From positions 4,757,853-4,821,852 of the forward strand of contig NC_084768.1 in NCBI RefSeq assembly GCF_028858725.1: a DNA stretch of 64,000 bases, written 5' to 3'. A program made the position numbers and the translations under genes. The notes under the pieces were generated by a model. The model searched no databases. It saw only the letters and a list, made by a program, of their open reading frames with translations, and was not told the origin of the DNA. The DNA comes from Colius striatus (taxonomy: Eukaryota > Chordata > Aves > Coliiformes > Coliidae). Every line of letters begins with the position of its first letter. Position 1 is the first letter of the stretch. Shown here one piece after another: positions 26,801-35,262 of this stretch.

Positions 26801-29800
26801 GGAGAGGGGAAAAAAAAAACCCCACGTCAATTAAAAAAAATGCAAAAAGTAAACCCCAAGGTTAATTTTTAAAACACATCACTGAACCCAATCAGCCCAT
26901 TGCTGTGTGAATAACAGTAGCAACAAAAGAGAGGAAATGTGCCCTTTGTGTAGTACTCACTGACCATATTCCATACACTTGGACAGCATTTACAGGAAAG
27001 AGACTGTTATTTCCTATCCTCTTAAGGACATTATCGTGTTCTTTTTGATGGGATGTGAAAGTCCCAGAAAGGCTAGCATTCCAAACCAACAAAAAAATAC
27101 CCCAGGACTTTGTGATTAGCAAAAAACAGTAAGGCCTGTGGAAACATTTCCAATGCCTGTGTGCCAATAAGTCACCTTCCTTGCTCCATGTTCTTAGTTT
27201 TTAAATGTTTAAACAACATAAAGTATGGTAAGTGTAAAAGCATAATCTGCTCAAAGCTTAGTTTCCAGCACAAGCTACACTTCAGCAAGTACCCAAAACT
27301 GCTTTCTAAAGTGCTAAAAAACATGGTACATGAAGGCAATTTTCTGTCAGCACAGCATTGTACTATGCTCAAGATCTTCCCAATAGCATCAAACCTTCAC
27401 ATATCTGTGCCTTTTCTGCTCTTCTGTCCCTCTCTAAGCCACTGCTTCAGACATCCCTGGGCCTTCTGCACTTGCTCTGTCTCAAAGACTGCTCCTGACC
27501 CTACGTGCCTTAAAGGTGTTCATGTTGTTTTATCCACGTTAAGGAAATTCCCCGGGAAAGTTAAACTCAGTCCCAAGCCTGAGATACATAAACAGCATGA
27601 GACCAGAACAAGATACCTGTAAAAGCTAGAGCACTTGGCCAAGGAATAGAAAGCTGCCTCTGCACACACAACTAACACTTGCATGGTCTGTTCTGAGCTG
27701 AAAGCATCAGTAATGTATAAATTTGGGGTAGGCAGAGAAGAAAACATCCCAGCTTTCCTTTCTTTCCATTGGTCCACCCTGGATGGAGCGCATAACTCTA
27801 GGAGGTTATGCTTCTACATCTGCTTTACGCCTTTACTAAGAAATAAGCCATCTGCAAGAGCAAACAGCTCTGCTTCTACCGCCGAGCAGCAGCAGCAGCG
27901 GCAGCAGCGGCAGCGGCAGGAGAGGCCGCCCAGGGCCCGGGCACTGCGCTCAGCCCAGGCGCGCCGCTACTCTATCGGAGGGCGCCACCTGGTGGCGAGT
28001 GTCAGGCGGCGCCGGCGCAGCGCGGTCCCCGCTCGCTGCATCTCCCGCAGCGCGGAGCACAAACACCTCCTGCAAGCACGCCTTGCCACCAAGCCTGACA
28101 CCGGGAAGCAAAGAAGCGTCGGTGCCACCGGGGTAGCTGCCACAAGCTCGGAAGGCATTCCTATCTGCTGCCGATAGAAGAGGTGAGCTCTGGACCTGCT
28201 TCCTGACACACTGAAACACTCTGTAATTTTATCTTTACTGTAAAAATACTTTAAAATACAAACTCTGGATATCAGAGGAAACCCACAGATTGCATAAAGG
28301 GAAGGACATTTAAGCCTTCTTAGTCGTTTCCCTCAATTCCTATCTGTCTGCACTTGCCCCTCTAAACTGTGCCATGCATGTCAGCCATCACTGAATCACA
28401 AGGGCTGGAAGGGACCTTGAAAGATCACCCAGTCCAACCTGCCAGAGCAGGACCACCTAGAGTAGGTCACACAGGAACTCATCCAGGTGGGTTCTGAATG
28501 TCTCCAGAGAAGGAGACTCCACAACCCATCTGGGCAGCCTGTTCCAGCACTGTCACTCTCACAGTGAAGAAGTTTTTCCCTTGTGCTTCTTTGGAACCTT
28601 TTAACATTTCAGCTTATACCCATTGCCCCTTGTCCTATCATTGGACATCACTGAGAAGAGCCTAGCTCCACTCTTCTGACACGTGCCCTTTACATATTTG
28701 TACACATTAATAAGATCCCCAGCTCCCTCAGCCTTTCATCATAAGGGATAAGCTCCACTCCCTTCGTCATTTTTGTAGCCCTGCCCTGACACAGCACGCA
28801 ACAAGGATAACTGTGCAGGAACCACCTCTGCAGACCTAAAGTCAGCCTTTTCAGAGAGGGATTTTTGCAATCATTCCACACCAATCCTCTGTCACAAACC
28901 TTTAAAGAAGTGTTTTACTTTTTCAGTGACAAAACTCAATCAGATGGAAAAACACAACAGAACTGATTCTGCCTCATGATGCTCAAGGCTGGTACCTTCC
29001 AAAATAAACCATGAGTTGCAGCAGCTGTTTACCTGAGCAAAAAGAGCCTAAAAAAATGAAAACCTGAGGCACTAAATATTAAATCTAGATAACGTTTGTA
29101 AAAAATTCATGAGTCAGATTTTTAAAGCAATTGCTATGTATTGGGATGAATTCAGATTCTCATCATGATGTGCCAGGGGAAACAAAACATTGCTGTCACC
29201 AGCTGAAGACTCACGTGATACTGTAGGTTGTTGAGTTTTCTCTTCTTTTTGTAAATCCAACGGGCAGTGTTCTCAGGTCAATGTTACACTTCCGAGCTTT
29301 GTTTCTCAAGCAATACAACTAGTAAAAAATAAAAGCATTTCTTCTTGAGAAATGTGAATAATATACTCAAAACTGGAAAGTTAAACAGTAAGATAATAAT
29401 GTTGATTCATGGGAAAATTGTGGAAAAGGCCATGTTTAAGGAATTACTTTCTCTGACTTTGTAAAAAAACCATGAGTGAAAAAGTAATAAAGTTTCTGGA
29501 CTTAGTATCTGAAGCATTTTTATGTGAGGTGTTTCCATGGTTAAAAAGTAACCTACTGATGACCTCTTTACAGTAAAAGTTCTTTAAGACACTGTGAAAG
29601 CCACAAACAGCCCTTGTGGGTGTCATATCACCCACAAAACTGTTTGTTGGGCTACAACCCTGCTAGAAGGGATCCACATGCTCCACCTCAGCTACTCAAA
29701 TTCCAACTGGAAGGCAGCACTAAGGGTATGATCCCATGGACACTAGTACCACACCCCAACTAACTTCTGCTTGAGCAGCATCTCACCATGTTCAACACAG

Positions 29801-32612
29801 GTTTTCAAGACATAACAGTCCACACACACAAACAAGGTACAACTTCAGCCTGAGAGAAAGTTGGAGTCGTCAACACGAGTCCTCCCCAACCCAGTGTTAC
29901 AGTTAAAGATACCTTCACAAGGCTGCAAAACAACATGGCTGTGATACCTTCCTGTTATGTATCAATGAGTAAAAAGTATTTTGCAGTGGATTTGGGGGTT
30001 TGGTTTAGGGTTTTTTTTCCCTCTTTCTTTATCATCATAGGACTTTCAGGAAATGGCATATATTTCTATGACCTCCTCCATAATGCTTACTAGAATTGGA
30101 GGAGTTTTAACAAAAATCCCCTCTCACCTTCAGAAGGCTGGCATTTACTCCATTGGATTTAGTCTGTGCAGAACTCTAGCAGCCTTCATTTGGTATATGG
30201 GGAAGTAAGGAAGAATTTTTAGGCAATTAATAAATCCATTGTTTATCTGTAAGTTTTGTACTTAAAAATTCCAAAAAAGTTGTGGAGGTGGAAGGAAATA
30301 TTCAGGCTTTCTTAACACACATCCACCACCAAACAACAAGAGCCATCATGAATCAAACTTTAACAATATGCACTGTCAGCAATTTATTGTTCTAAGTAAT
30401 TTGGACCTAGCCATCAACATCGTTACAACATAAACCTAGAAGCCTCTAGGTCTCTAAAACTCAGGGTCATTCACACCCTCATAAGAGAGCTATCAGCTCT
30501 GAAATCTGGATTGGGACTGCCTCAGTGGGAATTCAAAGGTAGTCAACCCTACTTCCAATACACCAAGCTGCTAAATTAAAACTTACAATTTTCTTTGCTG
30601 CGGGACTGTGCACAGTAGGGTGTCGAGCAGCAGCATCAGCTGTCCTTCCCACATCTTCCAGGAAACGATAATCTGAAGGTAAAAACAGAACGAGGAAAAA
30701 TGTAGCGACAACCTAGTAAAAAGGATGACTTTTGAAAAGCACAAAGAGCGTTCTTACCACTCAAAAGGTTCAAGTCAGTAAATTCATTTACAGAGACAAA
30801 TGCTGTTTTATCCCTGACTCCGTTGCAGCTCAGTGCAAGCTTATGCTTCTTTACACACAACAGACTGAAATGACAAACGGGAAAACATTAACGTGCCAGC
30901 TTCAGCATACGAGTGGGAAAAATTCCAAACAGCTTAATTCCCATAACAGATACCTGCACGAATATTTCATGCAACGTGGACATCTGTACTTCGCTTCCTC
31001 TTCACTACATGTTTCACATCTGTAAGAAAGAAAAAGTACTTCTTAATAACGTGGCATCTTTGTGCCTGACTGGCCCGGGAAGGTGGCTGCTCCATAACCA
31101 GGCATTATGCCATCAGTTGGCACTTTCAGGAAAGGTTGTCTGAATCTTGAAAGAGGAAAGGCAATATACAGATACCTTGGGTTAGATAAAGTGTCAGACA
31201 GAAAAATGCTACCTACAGTGAAGATCTCCCAACACATACAGGGGCATTACCTAGATTAAAACACAGTGCAGCTGCTTGAAAGAATAAAAACACATCCTAA
31301 CTGCAGATTTGGAAGCATAGCAAGGCTGTACCAGTTTATGCTTTGTGGCTTGGTTGTATCCGTGCTCTTCTGCATTTATCCCACCTACAACATGCATTGT
31401 ATGATGCTGGCTTACAGAGCTCCCAGTTTGAGGTAGATGAAAATGTTAAGGATTCACACTAAAACCTGAACACTGCACCCTGTTTTTTCAATAAAACAGA
31501 AAAAGCATGACAATATCATCAACAAACCTTTCTTTCTGTCTGTTAGGAGTGCAAACCTCAGCCAGGGAATCTAAGGCATATTGTGCAGCCTTTATGAATA
31601 CATCTCACAACTATTTGTTAGCTCTTAAAAAAAATCAGCTACAAATACAATCTTCTGCTTGCTAGGCTGTTACAAGAGATGCTCTTCCTATCCTTAGGAA
31701 AAAGTTCTTGGATGTGTCACCTGAAATAATTGTTACTTTTCATTTGTTTTAACTCTGACAAATGGAGCAGGGAAATATCCCTCCTCCTGCACTATAAACT
31801 TTACAAGAACGGCACAAACTCACTACTTTCAACTACTCGGGGAAAAATGTAACCCTCCAAATATGCTTCTCCCCATCCCCACCATGCGCTCGGTGCCAGC
31901 TGCCAGCGGAGGTGTGAAGGTCAAGCTCGGCAGTACCACCTGCTGACGAGAAGGCGGCTCTGTATGCTGTCACCATGAAGAATTACTGCAAAAACCCCGC
32001 ACTTTGTACGCTGCAAAGCAGAAATCGGAATTACTCTGAACACGCATTCCTTTTTCCTTTAATCTCTCCGCAGTGCCCTATGTATGTACGTCAGTTCGGC
32101 TGCTGCACTATGCCACGCGTTCCCGGCGAGCAGACCGGGACGAAACTCCCCCCACGCCCAGGAACAGTCCCCCTCGCTCACACGAACGTGCCCGGTCCCG
32201 CCCAGCGCAGCGGCGGCCGTCCCCAATCCGAGGAGCGATGCGAAGGCGCGGGGGCCGCCGGGCAGAGGACAGCGATGCCGCGCACCTCGGGGCCCCTGCG
32301 CCGGGGCGGGTGGCGAGCCAGGGCCGGCCCTGCGCCGCCTGCAGCAGGCCCTGCCGAGCCCCCGCGAGGCTCGCGGCGGCGCTGCGTGCGGCGAGACCGG
32401 CGCAGCCGCTCCCGCCGGCGGCCCCACGCCTTCGGGGAGCCCCCGGAAGCCGCTCCCGAAGCGCCGCCGGCCGCGAGGCTCGGTGGCCGCGCAGGAGGCT
32501 CCCCGCAGGAGACGTGTGGGGGCTCCCACTGCCCTCACCCTTACCTCTGCAGGGACATCTTCCGCCCCGCCCGCGGCCGCTCGCCGCCCGCGGGTCCCTC
32601 CTGCTCCGCCAT
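2690..32612 (-). CDS. ZNHIT6: ZNHIT6 (BCD1), box C/D snoRNP assembly factor; nine coding exons, terminal exon unproven
   Basis: ZNHIT6/BCD1 is a nuclear factor for assembly of box C/D snoRNPs, working with the R2TP/RUVBL machinery and core proteins such as NOP58. Exons (minus strand): 32612-32545, 31019-30954, 30864-30758, 30672-30587, 29318-29215, 20220-20152, 19359-19279, 18787-18707 and 2814-2690. They join in one frame to 787 nt (about 262 residues) with GT-AG introns. A complete HIT zinc finger (Cys24, 27, 36, 39, 44, 48, His52, Cys58) is followed by family-typical peptides such as [29 protein letters not shown] and KVIIEYPTL. Human ZNHIT6 is about 470 residues, with a long acidic region before the finger. 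Here only 23 residues precede it. The gene lies just downstream of COL24A1 in the same orientation, as in human. Identity is near certain; the final exon is not. Confidence 0.95.
2986..3571 (+). mobile_element. CR1 retrotransposon, 5'-truncated 3' end
   Basis: The most intact CR1 here. A 163-codon open stretch (3000-3491) encodes the C-terminal end of CR1 ORF2, with the typical [31 protein letters not shown] and [14 protein letters not shown] segments. The CR1 3' UTR and terminal ATTCTGTGATTCTATG repeat follow. It is a truncated, dead copy lacking the endonuclease and most of the reverse transcriptase. Confidence 0.95.
7733..7753 (+). repeat. Poly(A) run of 21
   Basis: An uninterrupted stretch of 21 A within ZNHIT6 intron 8. 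No retrocopy was recognised upstream of it. Confidence 0.9.
7890..8023 (+). mobile_element. CR1 3' tail fragment
   Basis: Short remnant of the end of CR1, with GATGATCTCTAAAGGTCCCT and the ATTCTATGATTCTGTG terminal repeats. A local duplication of a GCATTTCAGAC-type unit abuts its left side. Confidence 0.92.
13812..13866 (+). repeat. T/G-only low-complexity tract
   Basis: About 55 bp made almost entirely of T runs broken by runs of three to five G. It is simple sequence with no known role. Confidence 0.75.
16574..17103 (+). mobile_element. Solo LTR of an avian endogenous retrovirus
   Basis: About 530 bp resembling common avian ERV LTRs. It has the AGCAGTGCTTACAC and CACAAGAAGCTGGG segments, CATATGGCAGC upstream of the degraded TATA region, the GCATCACTTG segment and the AAACTGTCTTTATC R/U5-type segment. 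It ends in GGGTTAAACCTCGACA. No internal retroviral genes flank it and no clear target-site duplication was found. It lies opposite to ZNHIT6 transcription. The exact left boundary is uncertain. Confidence 0.72.
17104..17400 (-). mobile_element. CR1 fragment from the reverse-transcriptase ORF
   Basis: A minus-strand open stretch encodes a CR1 ORF2 segment with [20 protein letters not shown], part of the conserved reverse-transcriptase region, preceded by family-typical sequence. It abuts the right end of the solo LTR. It is a dead internal fragment with no CR1 3' end. Confidence 0.88.
18707..18787 (-). CDS. ZNHIT6: ZNHIT6 exon 8
   Basis: Encodes [20 protein letters not shown] followed by [14 protein letters not shown] is invariant against human; the NRRQ stretch is divergent. 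It is 81 nt, with a strong pyrimidine tract and CAG acceptor, and a GTAAGC donor. Confidence 0.95.
18788..19278 (-). other. ZNHIT6 intron 7
   Basis: A 491-nt intron with GTGTGT donor and TTTCAG acceptor. No repeat or other feature was seen in it. Confidence 0.85.
19279..19359 (-). CDS. ZNHIT6: ZNHIT6 exon 7
   Basis: Encodes [20 protein letters not shown] then DPVVCQ, an almost exact match to the human [23 protein letters not shown] segment. It is 81 nt, phase-matched to exons 6 and 8, with a GTGTGT donor. Confidence 0.96.
19360..20151 (-). other. ZNHIT6 intron 6
   Basis: A 792-nt intron with no recognised element. The reading frame of exon 7 stays open for about 100 nt into it, which is a chance extension. 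Confidence 0.82.
20152..20220 (-). CDS. ZNHIT6: ZNHIT6 exon 6
   Basis: Encodes [20 protein letters not shown] and LK, matching human FCWHVKLQFPQSQAEYI. It is 69 nt, with a TTTCAG acceptor and a donor at GG|GTACAG. The exact acceptor AG could shift by two or four bases within an AGAGAG run, but only the chosen one keeps frame with exon 5. Confidence 0.92.
27880..28190. promoter_or_regulatory. Intronic GC-rich island with CTCF consensus match
   Basis: An isolated GC- and CpG-rich block inside intron 5 of ZNHIT6. On the minus strand, 27995-27982 reads CCACCAGGTGGCGC, which fits the CTCF core consensus CCASYAGRKGGCRS at every position. A triplet tract lies at one edge and a plus-strand AGAG|GTGAGC splice-donor match at 28182/28183 at the other. 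It may be an insulator or loop anchor, an alternative promoter, or the first exon of an antisense RNA; the sequence does not decide. Confidence 0.55.
27886..27922. repeat. CAG/CGG-type triplet tract
   Basis: Imperfect run of GCAGCAGCAGCAGCGGCAGC type, mixing CAG and CGG units over about 37 bp, at the edge of the intronic GC island. It is too short and interrupted to call an expansion. Confidence 0.7.
28391..28800 (-). mobile_element. CR1 retrotransposon 3' end
   Basis: About 410 bp of CR1 read on the minus strand. The plus strand shows AATCACAAGGGCTGGAAGGG, the GTCACACAGGAACTC segment and CCATTGCCCCTTGTCCT. It is 5'-truncated. Confidence 0.93.
29215..29318 (-). CDS. ZNHIT6: ZNHIT6 exon 5
   Basis: Encodes [20 protein letters not shown] followed by [24 protein letters not shown] is a close match to human GFTKRKENST. 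It is 104 nt. The GTGAGT donor was chosen over an earlier GTATCA because it keeps the frame and gives the same spacing as human between NST and the WH of the next exon. Confidence 0.92.
29319..30586 (-). other. ZNHIT6 intron 4
   Basis: A 1.27-kb intron. Nothing was recognised beyond a short GT-rich run near 29.99-30.02 kb. Confidence 0.85.
30587..30672 (-). CDS. ZNHIT6: ZNHIT6 exon 4
   Basis: Encodes [20 protein letters not shown] and then [17 protein letters not shown] and RTAD match the human protein; the second half is much less conserved. It is 86 nt, with a CTTCAG acceptor and a GTAAGT donor, and ends in phase 0. Confidence 0.94.
30758..30864 (-). CDS. ZNHIT6: ZNHIT6 exon 3 (second half of HIT zinc finger)
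   Basis: Encodes [20 protein letters not shown], then [13 protein letters not shown]. It supplies the last Cys-Cys-His-Cys zinc ligands and the conserved NGVRDKT segment. It is 107 nt, with a TTTCAG acceptor and a GTAAGA donor. The flanking introns are only 89 and 85 nt. Confidence 0.96.
30954..31019 (-). CDS. ZNHIT6: ZNHIT6 exon 2 (first half of HIT zinc finger)
   Basis: Encodes [19 protein letters not shown] and SC, the first five cysteines of the HIT finger. It has a TTACAG acceptor and a GTATCT donor. It is 66 nt, entering after two bases of a codon and leaving after two bases. Confidence 0.95.
31020..32544 (-). other. ZNHIT6 intron 1
   Basis: A 1.5-kb intron. Its 5' part (about 32.1-32.54 kb) is the downstream half of the CpG island; the rest is ordinary AT-rich sequence. 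A CCGGAAG Ets-type site lies at 32443-32449. Confidence 0.82.
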
Positions 32613-32790
32613 GGCCGCGCCGCGCCCCTCCCCACGCGGCGCCCGGGGGGCGGGACCGGCCGCGGCCTCTCCTGCGCGGCGGCGCCGCCTGGCGGCCTCC
32701 CGCTGCCGCACCGCCGAGGAGCGCGGCTGGCTGTACCGCGCCTGCCTCCGGTGCAAAGCTCCGCTGCTCGCCTGCTGCTTAAATGGATTT
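32090..32790 (-). promoter_or_regulatory. CpG island promoter of ZNHIT6
   Basis: About 0.7 kb of very GC-rich, CpG-dense sequence in an otherwise AT-rich window. It spans the start codon and first intron of ZNHIT6. No TATA box stands at a fitting distance, but there is a GC box (GGGGCGGG, 32647-32654) about 35 bp upstream of the ATG. This is typical of a housekeeping promoter. The transcription start is inferred to lie between about 32620 and 32800. Confidence 0.85.
32545..32612 (-). CDS. ZNHIT6: ZNHIT6 exon 1 (start codon)
   Basis: The ATG at 32612-32610 sits in a strong context (GCGGCCATGG) inside a CpG island. The exon encodes 22 residues plus two bases, starting MAEQEGP and ending KMSLQ, and stops at a GTAAGG donor. 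The frame stays open upstream without another ATG, so this is the first AUG in this frame. The exon joins directly to the zinc-finger exon, so the long acidic leader of mammalian orthologues is absent from this transcript model. An alternative upstream first exon cannot be excluded. Confidence 0.82.
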
Positions 32791-32800
32791 GTAACCAGCA

Positions 32801-33836
32801 CAAAGAGCGATAAAAGGGCTCCGGCAAAGACTGTAGCTCGGGGCTCGCTCTAAACTTCATGGTAATGAAGCAGGCGACCACCGCAGAAAGCACAAAAATG
32901 AACCGCAGGGTACAGCTGCTTTTTAACATTACGGGACAAAATTGCACGAGATCTGTGAGAGCTCTTTCAGGCGCTCTAGTAAAGATGTCCTAGTATAAGA
33001 GACTTTCCAAAATACAGACTGCACCATACACAAGAATATTGCCAAAGAATGCTTTCGTTCAAATGCCTCTGGCAACCTCCGGCTCAAGTGACATGGTACT
33101 TTATTATCCATCAGCGCCGCACTGCACAAGTTCATTGTGTCATTTGCTTGGGAAATGCACTTATTGACATCTGAGCAGCCTTATCATACTTACAACTCTG
33201 CTTCTAAAATAGGGAATTTCTCAGATACCCTAATGTAAGCCATAAATACAGGCTATAATTTCCAAAAATTAGGCACACTAATAAAAATACGAGGCAGAAC
33301 CTTTTCTAAGAGAGTACATTCTTAAAAAAAAACCAAAAAATCAATCCATGTCATACCACCAGCTCCACAATCAAACCAAGAGCAGATGTCATGTGATACT
33401 GTCCCATAATCACAGAATCTTAAGGGGTGGAAGGGACCTCGAAAGGTCATCTAGTCCAACCCTCCTGCCAGATCTGGGCCGTAGGTCAGAGGGTAATGGT
33501 CTTGACAATGCACAAATGAGGCATTTTCTCTAACCTTTACCATCACTCTGCAATCTTGCTTTGTCTTTAGTTTTATCACATTTTCTCAAACAGACAAAAC
33601 TAAGGCTTCAATATAAAGTGTAAAACAGGATATACTTGTATGATACATTGAAAAAGTAAACACTGTAACGTGGAAAAGTCTCACACTATTCCATGGCACA
33701 AAGTGTGTGCATTTCCCCTAGGTAAAAGAAGCATTGCCACTTAAACCTGTTCCAGAGGATTTTCATTGTTACTAAGAATGAGCTATACAATAAGAAACCA
33801 AATAGTAAAACACAAACAGATGGCTTGGAAGCTTGT
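32801..33836. other. COL24A1-ZNHIT6 intergenic spacer
   Basis: About 1 kb between the inferred COL24A1 cleavage site and the ZNHIT6 CpG island. It holds one short CR1 tail (33408-33482); no other gene was seen. Confidence 0.6.
33408..33482 (-). mobile_element. CR1 3' tail fragment
   Basis: 75-bp remnant with AATCACAGAATCTTAAGGGG and GGTCATCTAGTCCAACC on the plus strand, in the COL24A1-ZNHIT6 spacer. Confidence 0.88.
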
Positions 33837-33842
33837 TTTATT
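33837..33842 (-). terminator. COL24A1: Putative COL24A1 polyadenylation signal
   Basis: AATAAA on the minus strand, the only exact match between the COL24A1 stop and the ZNHIT6 promoter that I found. A GT/T-rich stretch (CTGTTTGTGTTTT) follows about 20-35 nt downstream, as expected for a cleavage site. Confidence 0.5.
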
Positions 33843-35115
33843 ATACTTTGGTAAGTGTGGTTTCCTGTGGATCAAGGCAGGGTCAAGCTGTCGGAACATT
33901 GCTCTGCTCCTCAGCATAGTTTGGTATCACCTTGCCATGTACTGCTGAGCACACTTTGGATTGACAATAGATATAAATTATATAAATTTATATAATTATG
34001 AAGAATGCTTTTCCTAATGGTAAAATTGTTCTTTTTTTAAGAAAAAAAAGATGGCTGACCATTTTAGGTTTGATTTTTAAAAGCAAAATGATCTAATAAC
34101 TGTGCAAAAGCTGATTATCATTTAACAACAGTCACTCAGAAGACATGCTGTAAATTTTTGCCAAAAGTTACAAAATGTTTACACAATATATTACCTTAAG
34201 ATGCCTTTGGCATTAGAAATGTTAACAGAAATACGGAATCTAAAACTCAAAACTACCGTGGATAGCTCTTCTACAACAATTTTTACAATGGCTGTAAAGT
34301 GAACTGTTCTGGCTGTATGCATCATATGCAATGTGCTGTCTCACGTACCATTTCCATAACAGTACACAAAAATATTTTAAACAAGAAATCCACATAAATA
34401 ATGTTTTCATTGTAGTGAAGTATGTGACCGCCGATTTAGAATAAGTACCTTTCCAACAGAAACGTATCCTGATGTAACCAGCACATACAGTCTGAAAGAG
34501 AAAAAGGGACTCGAATAATCTCTGCTAAGGCCACAAGCACCTTGAGTTATACAGAGCACCAAGGCAATACGGACTGGAAACACAGAAGAGGTAGTGTGCC
34601 ATCTGTTAAGATGAATGTCCACAAAGGACAATAATAAAACAATGTTTAAGAAAAGAAGATATATTGTACTGTGATGTAATTCACTTTTCATATATAAGCT
34701 ATTGCACATTTAGGAGCATTAGCCAGTATTGCTCCTTAGTATTGTACGTCTCCAGCTTTCCTCGGGATGGGTTTTTTTTGCAGTGCTGTTAAAGGGGTTG
34801 CCAAGAATACCAGAGGTCCTGAAAAATTCCATGTTCAGATACTCAGTTCCAGGAAATTATGCAAGAAAGCACCAACAGTGGTATTTTTTAAGAAAAACAC
34901 TTTATGAAATTGTTGTAGTTGATTCTTTTCTTTTTCAATGCTCTTTCGTCTTCGGAGGAAGTCTTTGTCTTCCAGAGGTTTTTTAACCAACACTGTTTAA
35001 AATGATTCTTCAGTTTTCTAGTAATTTTGTCTTTAATAGATCGTGACTTTTATATTCAGTCTATGCAGCAATCCATGATGAACCCAAAGAACCCAAAAAA
35101 GCTAAGACAGAAAGC
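33843..35115 (-). other. COL24A1: Putative COL24A1 3' UTR
   Basis: About 1.27 kb of AT-rich sequence between the TAA stop and the first minus-strand AATAAA. No repeat was recognised in it. A weaker ATTAAA (35039-35034) could give a much shorter UTR. Confidence 0.5.
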
Positions 35116-35262
35116 TTAAAGGAAGCACACCGAACCACTTTCTATGAAGTGCTGCTGTCCTGGTTTGAGATGAGGAAGAGCGTTAATTTGAACAACTGGA
35201 AGCTGGTTAGTGTCCTGAGTGTGAAAAAAGAACTGTGTCTTACGCCAGCTGCCATCTTCAAT
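35116..35262 (-). CDS. COL24A1: COL24A1 last coding exon (C-propeptide end)
   Basis: Encodes [40 protein letters not shown] and ESGSVCFL, then [14 protein letters not shown] followed by a C-terminal VCFL is the typical end of a fibrillar C-propeptide. It is 147 nt, starting in phase 0 after a TTGCAG acceptor. Confidence 0.97.
   Translation of the reverse strand: MEDGSWRKTQFFFHTQDTNQLPVVQINALPHLKPGQQHFIESGSVCFL

Larger units (their letters stand above)
20221..29214 (-). other. ZNHIT6 intron 5
   Basis: A 9.0-kb intron. It contains a small GC-rich island with a CTCF-type motif (27880-28190) and a minus-strand CR1 (28391-28800). A moderately GC-rich stretch at about 25.6-26.6 kb has overlapping chance frames on both strands and no recognised family. 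The remainder is AT-rich and unremarkable. Confidence 0.8.

Noticed and set aside
27683-28177. 164-codon plus-strand frame across the intronic GC island
   Set aside because: It has no recognisable domain. The second half is Arg/Ala/Ser-rich as expected from GC-rich DNA and triplet repeats. A non-coding first exon is more plausible than a protein.
31975-32853. 292-codon plus-strand open frame, with other long frames on both strands
   Set aside because: It lies in the GC-rich ZNHIT6 CpG island, where stop codons are rare. Composition is Arg/Ala/Pro-rich, several overlapping frames are equally long, and the true coding exon lies on the other strand.
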